Assembly: GCF_021916785.1 (NCBI RefSeq) | Contig: NZ_JAKCFC010000002.1 | Coordinates: forward strand, 868,001 to 932,000 | Origin: Mycolicibacterium lacusdiani | Lineage (GTDB): Bacteria > Actinomycetota > Actinomycetes > Mycobacteriales > Mycobacteriaceae | DNA: 64,000 nt | Direction: 5' to 3' | In this document: positions 7,591 to 17,127 of the stretch, piece after piece | Layout: each line of letters begins with the position of its first letter | Position numbering within the stretch: the stretch's first letter is position 1 | Notes under the pieces: generated by a model | The model's input: the letters and a program-made list of their open reading frames with translations, nothing else | Told to the model about the DNA's origin: nothing | The model's database searches: none | Made by a program: the position numbers and the translations under genes

Positions 7591-9066
7591 ATGCGAACCG
7601 GTTGGCCATCGCGGAGCCTCGAAGACGGACGACGACCCAAACGCGGTCTCGTCGTCGTCGCGACGGCACTCCTGCTCGGCGCGCTCGGCGCCGCCACGCT
7701 CGCGGCGCCCGACGCCAGAGCCGAGGGCGAGAACTACGTCGTTGCCACGGACACGACCTTCGCGCCGTTCGAATTCCAGGACGCGCAGGGCAAATTCGTC
7801 GGCATCGACATGGACCTGATCCGGGCCATCGCCGAGGACCAGAAGTTCAACGTCGACATCAAGCCGCTCGGCTTCGACGCGGCCTTGCAAGCCGTCCAGG
7901 CCAATCAGGTCGACGGCGTCATTGCCGGGATGTCGATCACCGACGAGAGGCGAAAGGTCTTCGACTTCTCCGAACCCTACTTCGAGTCGGGCATCCAGAT
8001 GGCCGTCCTCGAGTCCAACGAGGACGTCAAGTCCTACGGCGATCTGCGCGGCAAGCGCGTCTCGGTCAAGAACGGGACCCAGGGCGCCGAGTTCGCCAAC
8101 TCGATCAAGGACCAGTATGGGTTCGAGGTCGTCTCGTTCGCCGATTCGTCCACCATGTTCGACGAGGTGCGGACCGGTAACTCGGTGGCGGCCTTCGAGG
8201 ACTATCCGGTGCTGCTCTACGCGATACAGCAGGGCAACGGGTTCAAGACCGTGACGCCCAAGGAGGACCCGACTGGCTACGGGTTTGCGGTGAACAAGGG
8301 CCAGAACGGCGAACTGCTGCAGAAGTTCAACACAGGGTTGAACAACCTCAAGCAGTCCGGTCGCTACGACGAGATCCTGTCGACCTACCTCGGTGAGGGT
8401 GCAGCCGCGAGCGACGGTTCGTTCTTCGGCCTGATCAAGAGCACGACACCAATGCTGCTGGCCGGTCTGAAGATGACCGTCATCCTGACGGTCTCGTCGA
8501 TCTTCTTCGCCCTCATCCTGGGCATCGTCTTCGGCCTCGCCCGGGTGTCCCGGTCGATCTGGTTGCGGGCCATCGGCACCACCTTCGTCGACATCTTCCG
8601 CGGCACACCGCTGATCGTCCAGGCGTTCTTCATCTACTTTGGCATTCCCACCGCGCTGGGCTTCCAGATGTCGGCGGTGACCGCGGGCATCATCACGCTG
8701 TCGCTCAACGCCGGCGCCTACATGACCGAGATCGTGCGCGGCGGCATCCTCTCAGTGGACAAGGGGCAGATGGAGGCCGCCAGGAGCTTGGGCATCGGGT
8801 ACCTGCCGACGATGCGCAAGGTGATCCTGCCGCAGGCCATCCGGACGATGATCCCGTCCTACATCAACCAGTTCGTCATCACGCTGAAGGACACCTCGAT
8901 CCTGTCGGTGCTCGGCATCGCCGAACTCACCCAGAGTGGCCGCATCATCATCGCGGGCAACTACAAGGCATTCGAGATGTGGCTGATCGTCGGCATCATC
9001 TACTTCATCGTCATCATGGCGTTGACCAAGCTCTCCGACCAGGTAGAGAAGAGGATCGTGAAATGA
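7591..9066 (+). CDS. Polar amino-acid ABC importer, binding protein fused to permease
   Basis: Product of 491 residues. ATG at 7591 has GGGAGA 7 bp upstream and is preferred over the GTG at 7555. A signal-anchor lies at residues 19-40; residues 48-270 are a type II periplasmic-binding (SBP_bac_3) domain ([26 protein letters not shown]); residues 280-490 are a BPD_transp_1 permease with the EAA loop around 395-413 ([20 protein letters not shown]). It imports a polar amino acid, probably Gln/Glu-like, using the ATPase at 9063, with which it overlaps by ATGA. Fused binding protein and permease (GlnP-type) is a known but less common architecture that tethers the receptor to the translocator. Confidence 0.9.
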   Translation: MRTGWPSRSLEDGRRPKRGLVVVATALLLGALGAATLAAPDARAEGENYVVATDTTFAPFEFQDAQGKFVGIDMDLIRAIAEDQKFNVDIKPLGFDAALQAVQANQVDGVIAGMSITDERRKVFDFSEPYFESGIQMAVLESNEDVKSYGDLRGKRVSVKNGTQGAEFANSIKDQYGFEVVSFADSSTMFDEVRTGNSVAAFEDYPVLLYAIQQGNGFKTVTPKEDPTGYGFAVNKGQNGELLQKFNTGLNNLKQSGRYDEILSTYLGEGAAASDGSFFGLIKSTTPMLLAGLKMTVILTVSSIFFALILGIVFGLARVSRSIWLRAIGTTFVDIFRGTPLIVQAFFIYFGIPTALGFQMSAVTAGIITLSLNAGAYMTEIVRGGILSVDKGQMEAARSLGIGYLPTMRKVILPQAIRTMIPSYINQFVITLKDTSILSVLGIAELTQSGRIIIAGNYKAFEMWLIVGIIYFIVIMALTKLSDQVEKRIVK

Positions 9067-9836
9067 GCCAGCTGGTAACCGAGGCCGCGGCCGCCGAGCC
9101 GAAGGACAAGGTGAAGATCCGCATCGAGGGACTGAAGAAGTCCTTCGGCGAACTGGTCGTCCTCGACGGCATCGACACCACGGTCAAGCACGGCGAGGTC
9201 GTGTGCGTCATCGGACCCTCGGGGTCGGGCAAGTCGACGTTTCTGCGGTGTCTGAACAAGCTGGAGGACATCACCGGCGGCACGGTGATCGTCGACGACT
9301 TCGACCTCTCCGATCCCAAGGTCGACCTCGACGAGGTGCGCCAGCACATCGGCATGGTGTTCCAGCACTTCAACCTCTTCCCGCACATGACCGTCATCGA
9401 GAACGTCACGCTGGCACCGCTGCTGACGAAGAAGATGAACAAAGCCGCAGCGGAGAAGCGGGCGCTGGAACTGCTCGAGCAGGTGGGCCTCGGCGAGAAG
9501 GCGCACGTCAAACCCGCCACGCTGTCGGGCGGGCAGAAGCAGCGCGTGGCCATCGCCCGCGCACTGGCCATGAACCCGTCGATCATGCTGTTCGACGAGG
9601 CGACCAGTGCGCTGGACCCCGAGATGGTGGGTGACGTCCTCGAGGTGCTGCGCGAACTCGCCTCCGGAGGTATGACCATGGTCGTCGTCACCCACGAAAT
9701 GGGTTTCGCGCGGGAGGTCGCCTCCCGGGTGCTCTTCATGGCCGATGGCAACATCGTGGAGGATGACACGCCAGCCGAGGTGTTCGACAATCCGAAACAC
9801 CCACGGCTGCAGGAGTTCCTCTCCAAGGTGCTGTAG
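9063..9836 (+). CDS. glnQ: Amino-acid ABC transporter ATP-binding protein
   Basis: Product of 257 residues starting inside the stop of the permease gene (ATGA overlap). Walker [10 protein letters not shown] (51-59), signature LSGGQKQR (about 155), Walker [14 protein letters not shown] (about 176-188), H-loop [10 protein letters not shown]. The sequence is typical of the GlnQ/HisP group that powers polar amino-acid uptake. It is translationally coupled to the fused SBP-permease, so the two genes make a complete two-gene importer. The symbol is by family; the amino acid transported is not shown. Confidence 0.9.
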   Translation: MSQLVTEAAAAEPKDKVKIRIEGLKKSFGELVVLDGIDTTVKHGEVVCVIGPSGSGKSTFLRCLNKLEDITGGTVIVDDFDLSDPKVDLDEVRQHIGMVFQHFNLFPHMTVIENVTLAPLLTKKMNKAAAEKRALELLEQVGLGEKAHVKPATLSGGQKQRVAIARALAMNPSIMLFDEATSALDPEMVGDVLEVLRELASGGMTMVVVTHEMGFAREVASRVLFMADGNIVEDDTPAEVFDNPKHPRLQEFLSKVL

Positions 9837-9851
9837 ATGGGGGAGTTGGGC

Positions 9852-10592
9852 ATGGATCGCGAGGACGACCCGGAAGCGCGCATCAGGGCGCTCGAGCAGC
9901 CGCTCAGCGACATCGCCCGCACGTCGGAACTCGGCTCAGCGCACGACCATTCGGCCTATGGGTACATCCCGGCGCCGTCGGGACCACACCCGCCACCGCC
10001 ACCTGGGTCGTACCAGCACCCTCCGACGCTGCCCTACCCGGAGACCGGGGACGTGGTCTTCCACGCGCCGGCGGCACCGCCTCCATCGCAAGGTGGGGCG
10101 GGCGTGATCCCGGTCGTCATCGGCGTGCTCGCGCTGCTGATCGCCGGCGGCGTCACGCTGATCCTGATGCTCAGGCCCTCGCCGACCACGGTGGCCGGCG
10201 GTGGAGCCACCCTGACGGAGAGGCCCGTCGACGTCTCGACCGATCGTGACGCCGAGGCGCGAACTCCCGGCCGAACCAACATCTTCGTCCCGCCGATCGT
10301 GCCGCGGACCGATCCGGCGCCGCCGGCGGGCACCAACGTCACCATATCCGGCATCGGCGAGGACGAGGCGTTCGCGTGCGACGATCACCTCGTCAGCATC
10401 AGCGGTGTGGAGAACACCGTCGTCATCACCGGGCGATGTGCGAGCGTGTCGGTCTCCGGCATCGACAACGTGGTCACGATCGACGCGGCTGCGCAGATTG
10501 GCGTATCGGGGTTCGACAACCGCATCGAGTACCGCCAGGGTGACCCCGAGGTCACGACGTCGGGGACCGGCAACACCGTCGAGCGCGGCTGA
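9852..10592 (+). CDS. Membrane-anchored DUF3060 protein
   Basis: Product of 246 residues. ATG at 9852 has GGGGGAG just upstream; an ATG at 9837 directly after the glnQ stop is possible but lacks a site. The N-terminal 80 residues are cytoplasmic and Pro/His-rich; residues 85-107 are one membrane span (VIPVVIGVLALLIAGG); then an extracytoplasmic Pro/Thr linker and residues 160-246 of DUF3060, with repeated strands SGVENTVVI, SGIDNVVTI, SGFDNRIEY and SGTGNTVE. The SG-x-x-N periodicity predicts a small right-handed beta-helix. DUF3060 is common in mycobacterial exported proteins without known activity. Co-transcription with the importer is likely (15-bp gap). Confidence 0.78.
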   Translation: MDREDDPEARIRALEQPLSDIARTSELGSAHDHSAYGYIPAPSGPHPPPPPGSYQHPPTLPYPETGDVVFHAPAAPPPSQGGAGVIPVVIGVLALLIAGGVTLILMLRPSPTTVAGGGATLTERPVDVSTDRDAEARTPGRTNIFVPPIVPRTDPAPPAGTNVTISGIGEDEAFACDDHLVSISGVENTVVITGRCASVSVSGIDNVVTIDAAAQIGVSGFDNRIEYRQGDPEVTTSGTGNTVERG

Positions 10593-10602
10593 GTCCGGCC
10601 GT

Positions 10603-11958
10603 TCACCACGCCAGACTGGCGTCGGGATCGGCCGTGGTCAGTCCCACCGACTCTGCGGCCAGAACCACGTTCTCGCCGATCCGGTCGACGTCCGCCGAGT
10701 CGGTGAGCCGTACCGGACCCGACGTCCAGCGTCGCGCCCGGTTCGCCGCCCACGACGCCCGAACCTGCAGTGCCGCATCATCACCCGCAACGCGCACCGA
10801 ACCGACCCCTGGCCGGGCGCACCATTCGAGCAGTCGTGCGACCGCTTCGTGCGAGAGCACCGGCCTGCCCATGGTCGAGATCGTGAACCGGCACCGGCGC
10901 CGGATCCATTCGGGCACCGGGCCGGCGTTGATCCGCGAATCGTGAACACCCAGACCGTGCAGCAGCGATTCGGCCTGTTCCCCGACGAGCCAGATACCGA
11001 CGTCGAGACCGAGCAGCGATCCGAGCGTGGCGACGAGTGACCCAGCGGCGTGCCCGGTGGTGTCGACTTCGACGGCGACGTCGGGCACGGGGTAGTGCAA
11101 ACCGGAGCGGCGCGCATCGGGGTCGGTGACCAGACGCGCCACCGCCAGGGCCTCCCGGTTCTTCGCCGCAGCCCGGTCGGCGACGTCGCGGGAGCCCCAA
11201 TCGGCGCCGTCGTGCCACGCCACCGCATCGCGGGCGTGGTGCAGCACGGCGCCGTTGACCACGGCGCGGTGCGCGAACTCCCAGTCTTCGCCGCCGTACC
11301 CGACGAACGACTCGTCGAACCCGCCCACGTCGACGAACAAGTCTCGGCTGCAACACATCACGGAGCTGATCACGTAGCGGTACGAACGGTGGTCGATGCG
11401 CAGCAGGTCGCCGGTGGCGCGGTACTCGTCGGACAGCCAGCGGGGCTCCTCGAGCACCGGGGGAGCGGCATCGCCCGCCCACCACGACGGCAGCCGCCGC
11501 GCCGTCCACCCCGTCAGGTCGGCATGCCTGCGGCGTCCGACTACCAGGGCGTCGGGGAGCATCGACGGCAGCCTGCTGATTCGACGCAGGTAGGACGGCT
11601 CGGGAACGGTGTCGGCGTCCAGGAAGCAGAGGACGTCCGCATCCGTCTGTGCCGCACCGAGATTGCGCGCTGCCGCAGCCCTGAATCCACGGTCGTCCTG
11701 CCGAACCACGGTGATCCGCAGCGACGACTCCGGCACCCGCGGCGGCTCTGCCGAACCGTCGTCGGCGACGATGACCTCGACGAGTTCGAGCGGGTGGTCC
11801 TGCAGCTCCAGCGCGGCCAGCGTCAGCTCGAGTTCGCGCTGCTGCTGGTAATGCGGGATCACGACGGCGATCCGCACGGGCTCGGGGTCACGGCCGGCGA
11901 GCAGGTTCCACTGGTTGGCCGGAACGGTCACCCGCCCGTCGTTCAGCGGCAACGTCAT
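10603..11958 (-). CDS. Glycosyltransferase family 2 with galactosyltransferase-like C-domain
   Basis: Product of 451 residues. The start at 11958 overlaps the preceding stop by ATGA. A GT-A fold spans about residues 25-260: AVVIPHYQQQREL, VIVADDGS, then CFLDADTVP (DxD metal site) and FDESFVGYGGEDWEFAHRA (Glyco_transf_7C-type ED motif). The remaining 190 residues are a poorly recognised domain rich in Val, Arg and Trp, perhaps acceptor recognition. It would transfer a sugar from a nucleotide donor on the cytoplasmic face. Last gene of the leftward arm of the glycan cluster, convergent with the DUF3060 gene. Confidence 0.85.
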   Translation of the reverse strand: MTLPLNDGRVTVPANQWNLLAGRDPEPVRIAVVIPHYQQQRELELTLAALELQDHPLELVEVIVADDGSAEPPRVPESSLRITVVRQDDRGFRAAAARNLGAAQTDADVLCFLDADTVPEPSYLRRISRLPSMLPDALVVGRRRHADLTGWTARRLPSWWAGDAAPPVLEEPRWLSDEYRATGDLLRIDHRSYRYVISSVMCCSRDLFVDVGGFDESFVGYGGEDWEFAHRAVVNGAVLHHARDAVAWHDGADWGSRDVADRAAAKNREALAVARLVTDPDARRSGLHYPVPDVAVEVDTTGHAAGSLVATLGSLLGLDVGIWLVGEQAESLLHGLGVHDSRINAGPVPEWIRRRCRFTISTMGRPVLSHEAVARLLEWCARPGVGSVRVAGDDAALQVRASWAANRARRWTSGPVRLTDSADVDRIGENVVLAAESVGLTTADPDASLAW

Positions 11959-12953
11959 TGGTGCCACGCCGCCAGCACCTCGGCATAGCGCTGCGCCGCC
12001 CCGGCCACCGACGGCTCGCACACCGTCGAGGGCGACAGCCACGTCGAGTCGGGGCGGGCGAGTGCCGCGGCGATCGCCGAGGCCAGGCCCTTCGGATCAT
12101 CCGGGTACAGCAACAGCGCGCCAGGGTTTCGTTCCGCGATCTCACTGGTGTAACGACCAACCGGGGCGAGCGGTCGGCGACCGGCCGCGATCCAGCTGTT
12201 GAGCGAACCGGACGCCGAGACGTGCCGATGGTGGGCCACCGGCACCGTGATCGCCTGCAGCGTCGCGCGCAGCGCGTGCCCGGGTACGTGGCCGGTGACG
12301 GCGAATGGACGGCGCGCGAGACGGGCGGACTCCGACAGTGACTCGACGAGATCGTCGTGTCCGGGCGATGGCTCCCCGATGGCCATGAACCACACGTTGC
12401 GCGGGACGGCGGCCATCGCCGCGAGCACGTCGTCGTGGCCCTTGCCGGGATACAGGTAACCGAAGACGCCGACGGACGGGGGTTGCGCGAGTGGTCGCGA
12501 CGGCCGCGCGACCGGGGTTGCCAGGGGCAGCGGGATGACGACGACCTCGGGCGGCCGGGCATCTACTTCGTCGAGCAGCATCGCCTCGTGGGCGCTGCTC
12601 ACGACCACGGCGTCCACGGCCGCGCAGATCCTGCGGTACGCCTCTGCGCGTCCGGCGAAGTGGGTGCCGTCCGAGGACTGGGGAAGGTCGTGCAGCGTGA
12701 CGGTGACGCGGTGGCCCGCGGCATGCGTTCGCGCAGCGAGTTCGACGATCGACGTCGCGGCCTCGGCGGCGGTCCTGCCGAACAGCCGATCGGTGAACTG
12801 GACGTGCACGCCGGAGTCCAGCTCGGTTGGGACGCAACGGGTCAACCGGGCGTCGACGTCCGTCGCGCGCAACGCCTCGTCGAGTTCGATGCCGAAGCGG
12901 ACGACGCCGTGCCGGTCGGGGCCGACGGCCAGGTGCAGCACGGCCGCCGTCAC
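11955..12953 (-). CDS. Glycosyltransferase family 4 (GT-B)
   Basis: Product of 332 residues. GTG at 12953 forms a GTGA overlap with the WcbI-like gene's stop; the open frame further upstream is Arg/Pro-rich antisense and is rejected. The second Rossmann half is seen in VGVFGYLYPGKGHDDVLAAM (the usual 'KG' donor-site region) and in 'ASGSLNSWIAAGRRPLAPVGRYTSEIAE' toward the C-terminus, where GT4 enzymes carry E-x7-E. The first Glu of that motif is not obvious here. The N-half has TVTLHDLPQ. The donor is unknown. Confidence 0.8.
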   Translation of the reverse strand: MTAAVLHLAVGPDRHGVVRFGIELDEALRATDVDARLTRCVPTELDSGVHVQFTDRLFGRTAAEAATSIVELAARTHAAGHRVTVTLHDLPQSSDGTHFAGRAEAYRRICAAVDAVVVSSAHEAMLLDEVDARPPEVVVIPLPLATPVARPSRPLAQPPSVGVFGYLYPGKGHDDVLAAMAAVPRNVWFMAIGEPSPGHDDLVESLSESARLARRPFAVTGHVPGHALRATLQAITVPVAHHRHVSASGSLNSWIAAGRRPLAPVGRYTSEIAERNPGALLLYPDDPKGLASAIAAALARPDSTWLSPSTVCEPSVAGAAQRYAEVLAAWHQ

Positions 12954-13900
12954 CTGGCCGACCCGCCCGTCGGCAGGCCCAGGATGTCCATCATCTCGCC
13001 GTGGCGTTCGACGGCCAGATCGAGGAAGTCGGGGTTGTCCGCATACCACCGCATCTGGATCTCGTGCACGTCCTGGACGGACAACGGTCGCGACTCCAGC
13101 GTCCACTGCGTCCTGGCCGGAGCGCTCAGGCGCAGCGCGTCGAGCACCCGGCTCTCCAGTGGTGCGTACACCGATCCGAGCAGAGTGCGATCGATGGCTC
13201 CGACCGGCAGCCGGACGCCTGCGGCGTCGAGCACCCGCCGGGCCAACTCGATCAACACCGGGTTGCCGGGGTGGTTGATGACGTGGCAGGCGTCGGCACC
13301 GCACGAGGCGAACACGTCGGACACGGCCACGTCGGTGTCGCGGCGTTCCCGCACCGCGAGCGTGGCCCGGCTCGCCTCAGCGGCCGCGACGAACCGGTCG
13401 GCCGGGACGTCGACGTCCCACGGGTCGTCCGGTGACCGGCCAGAACGCGCCGCGACGACGGTGCGCAGATCGTGGTAGGGCACCCCGGGCGGAGTGATCG
13501 ACCGGTCGGACGGGCGGCGCACGATCGCCTGAAACGGGTAGAGCCCTGCGTATCGGATGACGGGCCAGCGCACCACGCGGGCGCCCGCAGGCAACCGCGC
13601 GGCCATCTCCTCGGTACCCAGCGGCAGGTCGCGGTAGTTCGTCCTGATCGGCTGACTGACCAGCACCTGAGCTTCGCCGAGCAGTGCATCGAGATGGGGC
13701 AGGTCTGCGGCGGTCAACTCGTGGACCGGGGGCACCAGCGCAGTGCGATACGGCCGGCCCTCGACGGTCTCGAACACCTGGCGCAGCGCCTCGGCCTGAC
13801 AGTTCCCGATCACCAGCCACAGCGGCAGCGATGAGGGGCGCTCGGCGTCGGGATGTCGGTAGAACTGGCGGTAGTGCCAGGTCCTTCCATCGTGCTGCAT
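12950..13900 (-). CDS. WcbI-like polysaccharide biosynthesis protein
   Basis: Product of 316 residues. WLVIGNCQAEALRQVF at about residues 28-43 is the hallmark of the WcbI family (putative acetyl/acyl-transferase of capsular polysaccharide clusters), followed by VLVSQPIRTNYRDLPLGT and VRWPVIRYAGLYPF, also typical. The C-terminal half (CHVINHPGNPVLIELARRVL) fits the family. WcbI proteins bind CoA and are thought to acylate a glycan (established for the capsule family in outline only). As first gene of the leftward arm and 61 bp from the rightward arm, it marks this cluster as polysaccharide or glycolipid biosynthesis. Confidence 0.8.
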   Translation of the reverse strand: MQHDGRTWHYRQFYRHPDAERPSSLPLWLVIGNCQAEALRQVFETVEGRPYRTALVPPVHELTAADLPHLDALLGEAQVLVSQPIRTNYRDLPLGTEEMAARLPAGARVVRWPVIRYAGLYPFQAIVRRPSDRSITPPGVPYHDLRTVVAARSGRSPDDPWDVDVPADRFVAAAEASRATLAVRERRDTDVAVSDVFASCGADACHVINHPGNPVLIELARRVLDAAGVRLPVGAIDRTLLGSVYAPLESRVLDALRLSAPARTQWTLESRPLSVQDVHEIQMRWYADNPDFLDLAVERHGEMMDILGLPTGGSAR

Positions 13901-13908
13901 TTCACGAG

Positions 13909-13936
13909 TTTAGATTCGCGACCTGCGTGCTATACC
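13909..13936 (+). promoter_or_regulatory. Candidate promoter in the 61-bp divergent gap of the glycan cluster
   Basis: TTTAGA (13909-13914), 16-bp spacer, TATACC (13931-13936): a plausible housekeeping sigma promoter for the rightward operon, with transcription starting about 20 bases before the ATG at 13962. The leftward promoter must overlap it, since only 61 bp separate the start codons. Confidence 0.35.
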
Positions 13937-13961
13937 TGCGGTGCGAGCAACCGTCTAGTAG

Positions 13962-15059
13962 ATGGCGATGTCCTGCCGCCACTTTTCGATTGGTACTTCG
14001 TTGATCACGCTTGCCTCGGTCCCCGCTGGGCATCCCTACGTGGATGCCGTCGTCGACCCCGAAAGCGTTGTGCTGCTGCCAGATCCGACGCCGCCCGGCG
14101 CCACGGCGCCAGGCCAGTGGTGGCCACCGCAGTGGCTCGACCCCAGCTTCGTGCGCGACCGCGTGCCCGACATCGACGTCATGCACGTGCACTTCGGCTT
14201 CGACTCGGCAGACCCGGTCGACCTGCAGGACGTCGCCGGACTACTCGCGCGTCGCGGCGTTCCACTGGCGGTGACCGTGCACGACTTGCACAACCCGCAC
14301 TTCGAGGACGCCGGGCTGCACGCCGCACGGCTCGGCGTGCTGCTCGGTGCGGCCGACGCGGTGATCACCCTGACCGACGGCGCCGCAGCCGAGATCGAGA
14401 GTCGCTGGGGACGGCGTGCGGTCGTACTCCCGCATCCGCACGTCCTCCCGATCGGCGAGGTCGGCAGCGCGCGCGTGCGGCGCTCGGTGCCCGTCGTGGC
14501 CGTGCACGCAAAGGGGTTGCGCGCCAACATCGATCCGTGGCCCCTGCTCGATGCACTCATCGCCGATGGTCGGGACCACTACCGGCTGCGACTCGATCTC
14601 GACGTCGGCGCTATGGCGTCGCCGCGCGCTGCCGAGGCCACCGACCGGCGGCTCGCGGCCTACCGTGCCGCGGGAGTGGACGTCCGCGTGCACCCGTGCT
14701 TCGACGATCGCGAACTGTCGGCCTACCTGGCCGACGTCGACGTCCTGGTGCTGCCCTATCGCTTCGGCACCCACTCCGGCTGGGTCGAGGCAGCTCACGA
14801 CGCCGGTGTGCACACTGTCGTGCCCGACTGCGGGTACTTCCAGGAGCAGCATTCCAGCGCTCTATTCCACTACGGCAGAACTGAATTCGATGCGGCGAGC
14901 CTGACCGACGCGGTCGAGGCGGCCGTGAGCCTGGCGCGCGGCGGCGTGGCGTCGGAGGACGAGGCGCGGCGGCGCAGGAGGGCCGACGAGCGGCACCGGG
15001 TGCGAGCCGCCCACGCACGGCTCTACCGTCAGGTCCTGGCCGACCGGAACGCCGCGTGA
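13962..15059 (+). CDS. Glycosyltransferase (GT4-like) opening the rightward arm
   Basis: Product of 365 residues. The start is uncertain: ATG at 13962 or 13968, neither with a clear ribosome site. GT-B features: IDVMHVHFGFDSADPVDL and PLAVTVHDLHNPHFED in the first half; DVDVLVLPYRFGTHSGWVEAAHDAGVHTVV in the second, where 'YRFGTHSGWVEAA' occupies the position of the GT4 donor motif. The C-terminal 40 residues are Arg/Ala-rich helix. It overlaps the next gene by GTGA. Probably adds an early or intermediate sugar; substrate unknown. Confidence 0.78.
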   Translation: MAMSCRHFSIGTSLITLASVPAGHPYVDAVVDPESVVLLPDPTPPGATAPGQWWPPQWLDPSFVRDRVPDIDVMHVHFGFDSADPVDLQDVAGLLARRGVPLAVTVHDLHNPHFEDAGLHAARLGVLLGAADAVITLTDGAAAEIESRWGRRAVVLPHPHVLPIGEVGSARVRRSVPVVAVHAKGLRANIDPWPLLDALIADGRDHYRLRLDLDVGAMASPRAAEATDRRLAAYRAAGVDVRVHPCFDDRELSAYLADVDVLVLPYRFGTHSGWVEAAHDAGVHTVVPDCGYFQEQHSSALFHYGRTEFDAASLTDAVEAAVSLARGGVASEDEARRRRRADERHRVRAAHARLYRQVLADRNAA

Positions 15060-16147
15060 GGCGGCCACTCCGCATCGCGCTCCTGGCATCGTCCCGATTC
15101 GCGGTGCGCCAACCGTTCGCAGGCGGCATGGAGTCGTTCGTCTACGAGTTCGCCCGCGCGCTGACCGCGGAGGGTCACCACGTCACGCTCTTCGCCGCAC
15201 CCGGCTCGGCGACCGACCTGCCGTGCGAGGTGTTACCCGTCCACACGTTCGAGATGAGCGAGGAGTCGCGGCGCGAGCCACTGACTCCCGAGTGGATCGT
15301 GCACGAGACCCACGCCTACCTGTCGGTGATGCTCGATCTCGGCGACAGGCTGCGCGACGCCTTCGACATCGTGCACAACCACAGCCTGCACTACCTACCG
15401 TTGGCCATGGCCCGGTCGCTGAGCACCCCCATGCTGACCACGCTGCACACGCCGCCGCTGCCGTGGCTCGAGCAGGCCGTCGCCCTGCCGCAGGGCGTCG
15501 CCAGCGACTTCGTCGCGGTCAGCGCCTTCACGGCGCGACAGTGGGACCCCATCAACGGGCCGGTGTCGGTCATCCCCAACGGCATCGACCTCGACGCCTG
15601 GGAACCGGGGCCCGGCGGCGACTACGCGGTGTGGTCGGGACGGCTGGTGCCCGAGAAGGGCACCATCCTCGCAATCGAGGCGGCCCGACGAGCAGGGCTC
15701 CCGCTGCGCATCGCAGGCCCGGTGGGCGACCGCAAGTACTTCGATCGGTACATCGCGCCCGAACTCGACGACACCATCGAGTACTGCGGCCACCTCCGTC
15801 AGGACGAACTCAACGATCTGGTGGGCGGGGCAGCCGTCGCACTCGTCACCCCGACCTGGGAGGAGCCGTTCGGGTTGGTGACGGCCGAGGCGATGGCCTC
15901 TGGCACCCCGGTGGCGGCGTTCGCGCGGGGAGGCATCCCCGAGATCCTCGACGCACGCAGCGGCCGCCTCGCCGCACCAGACGACGTCGACGCGCTGGCG
16001 AGTGCGGCGCTCGAGGCCGCCGAGTTGCCACGCGCCGCCGTGCGGGCCAAGGCCGAGGCGGACTGCAACCATGCGGTGATGGTGCAGCGCTACTTGCAGC
16101 ACTACGACGACATGCTGTTCCGCGAGCGCCACCAGGTGCCGGCGTGA
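15056..16147 (+). CDS. Glycosyltransferase family 4
   Basis: Product of 363 residues, GTG start inside the previous stop (GTGA). Canonical GT4: FAGGMESFVYEFARALTAEGHHVTLF (N-domain acceptor loop), DIVHNHSLHYLPLA, VIPNGIDLDAWEPG, WSGRLVPEKGTILAIEAARR (donor Lys) and TWEEPFGLVTAEAMASGTPVAAFARGGIPEIL with E-x7-E. It is the best-matching GT4 of the cluster and should use a nucleotide sugar such as GDP-mannose or UDP-glucose; which one is not determinable here. Confidence 0.9.
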   Translation: MRRPLRIALLASSRFAVRQPFAGGMESFVYEFARALTAEGHHVTLFAAPGSATDLPCEVLPVHTFEMSEESRREPLTPEWIVHETHAYLSVMLDLGDRLRDAFDIVHNHSLHYLPLAMARSLSTPMLTTLHTPPLPWLEQAVALPQGVASDFVAVSAFTARQWDPINGPVSVIPNGIDLDAWEPGPGGDYAVWSGRLVPEKGTILAIEAARRAGLPLRIAGPVGDRKYFDRYIAPELDDTIEYCGHLRQDELNDLVGGAAVALVTPTWEEPFGLVTAEAMASGTPVAAFARGGIPEILDARSGRLAAPDDVDALASAALEAAELPRAAVRAKAEADCNHAVMVQRYLQHYDDMLFRERHQVPA

Positions 16148-17127
16148 TCGCCTACTACGTGCACCACCACGGACGCGGTCACCTCAACCGGGCGCTGGCC
16201 ATCACCCGCCACCTGACCGACGGCGTGATCTTCCTGTCGTCGCTCGCGCCGCCGTCCGGCCTGCGCCCGAGCGACCGCTGGGTCCAGTTGCCCATGGACG
16301 TCGGTTCGGCGGGCGAGCCGCCCGTCGATCCCACCGCCAACGGCCGGCTGCACTGGGTTCCCGAACACGTCGACGGGCTGGCGCGACGGGCTGCCCTGAT
16401 CACCGGGACCCTGGCGGCCGAGCAGCCCCGGCGGATCGTCGTGGACGTCTCGGTCGAGGTGACGCTGCTGGCGCGGCTCAGCGGGATACCGGTCACGGTG
16501 ATGGCCATGCCGGGGGAACGCGACGACGCCGCGCACCGGCTGGCCTACGACGTCGCCGACTCGATCGTCGCCCCATGGTCGGATGACGTGTACCGGCCGT
16601 CCTGGTCTGCGCGCTACGCCTCGCGGGTCCACTACGTCGGCTCGATCAGCCGCTTCGACGGACGGGAGCGGCCCGCAGCGGCACCCGGCGCCGGACCGTG
16701 CGGGCTGCTGCTGGCAGGCGCGGGCGGGTCGGCCGTGCCCGCCGACGGTGTGACGGACCTGCAGGCGGCGGTACCGGAGCTGACCTGGCGGGCGATCGGC
16801 GGTACGGCAGGCTGGGTCGACGACCCGTGGCCGATGATCGCCGCCGCGGACCTCGTCGTCTGCCACGCCGGCCAGAATGCGGTCGCCGACGTGGCGATCG
16901 CCGAGGTGCCCGCGATCGTCGTCCCCGAGGAGCGCCCGTTCGACGAGCAGTGCAGCACCGCGGCCGCCCTCGACCACGCGGGTGTCGCGGTCTCCGCGCC
17001 GGGCTGGCCGACCCGTGACCAGTGGCCCGACCTGGTGGCGCGGGCCCGATCCATCGATCGCCACGGATGGCGCCGGCTCCGCGCTGTCGGCGCCCCGGCG
17101 CGCGCGGCTCGGGTCATCTCCGCGTGA
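16144..17127 (+). CDS. MurG/GT28-like glycosyltransferase
   Basis: Product of 327 residues; GTG at 16144 gives another GTGA overlap, and the longer open frame to the left is a shadow of the GT4 gene. The N-terminus IAYYVHHHGRGHLNRALAI carries the G-x-G-H donor/acceptor loop of GT-B enzymes. The C-domain has ADLVVCHAGQNAVADVAIAE and PAIVVPEERPFDEQ, the GT28 C-terminal motif (G-x-N-x-x-x-E/A...P...DQ). MurG-type enzymes act on lipid-linked acceptors at the membrane, which suggests the glycan is built on a lipid carrier. That is inference. Confidence 0.82.
   Translation: MIAYYVHHHGRGHLNRALAITRHLTDGVIFLSSLAPPSGLRPSDRWVQLPMDVGSAGEPPVDPTANGRLHWVPEHVDGLARRAALITGTLAAEQPRRIVVDVSVEVTLLARLSGIPVTVMAMPGERDDAAHRLAYDVADSIVAPWSDDVYRPSWSARYASRVHYVGSISRFDGRERPAAAPGAGPCGLLLAGAGGSAVPADGVTDLQAAVPELTWRAIGGTAGWVDDPWPMIAAADLVVCHAGQNAVADVAIAEVPAIVVPEERPFDEQCSTAAALDHAGVAVSAPGWPTRDQWPDLVARARSIDRHGWRRLRAVGAPARAARVISA

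Noticed and set aside
15223..16143. Long N-terminal extension of the MurG-like gene
   Set aside because: This part is an Arg/Pro-rich out-of-frame copy of the GT4 gene; the real start is the GTG at 16144 in a GTGA overlap.
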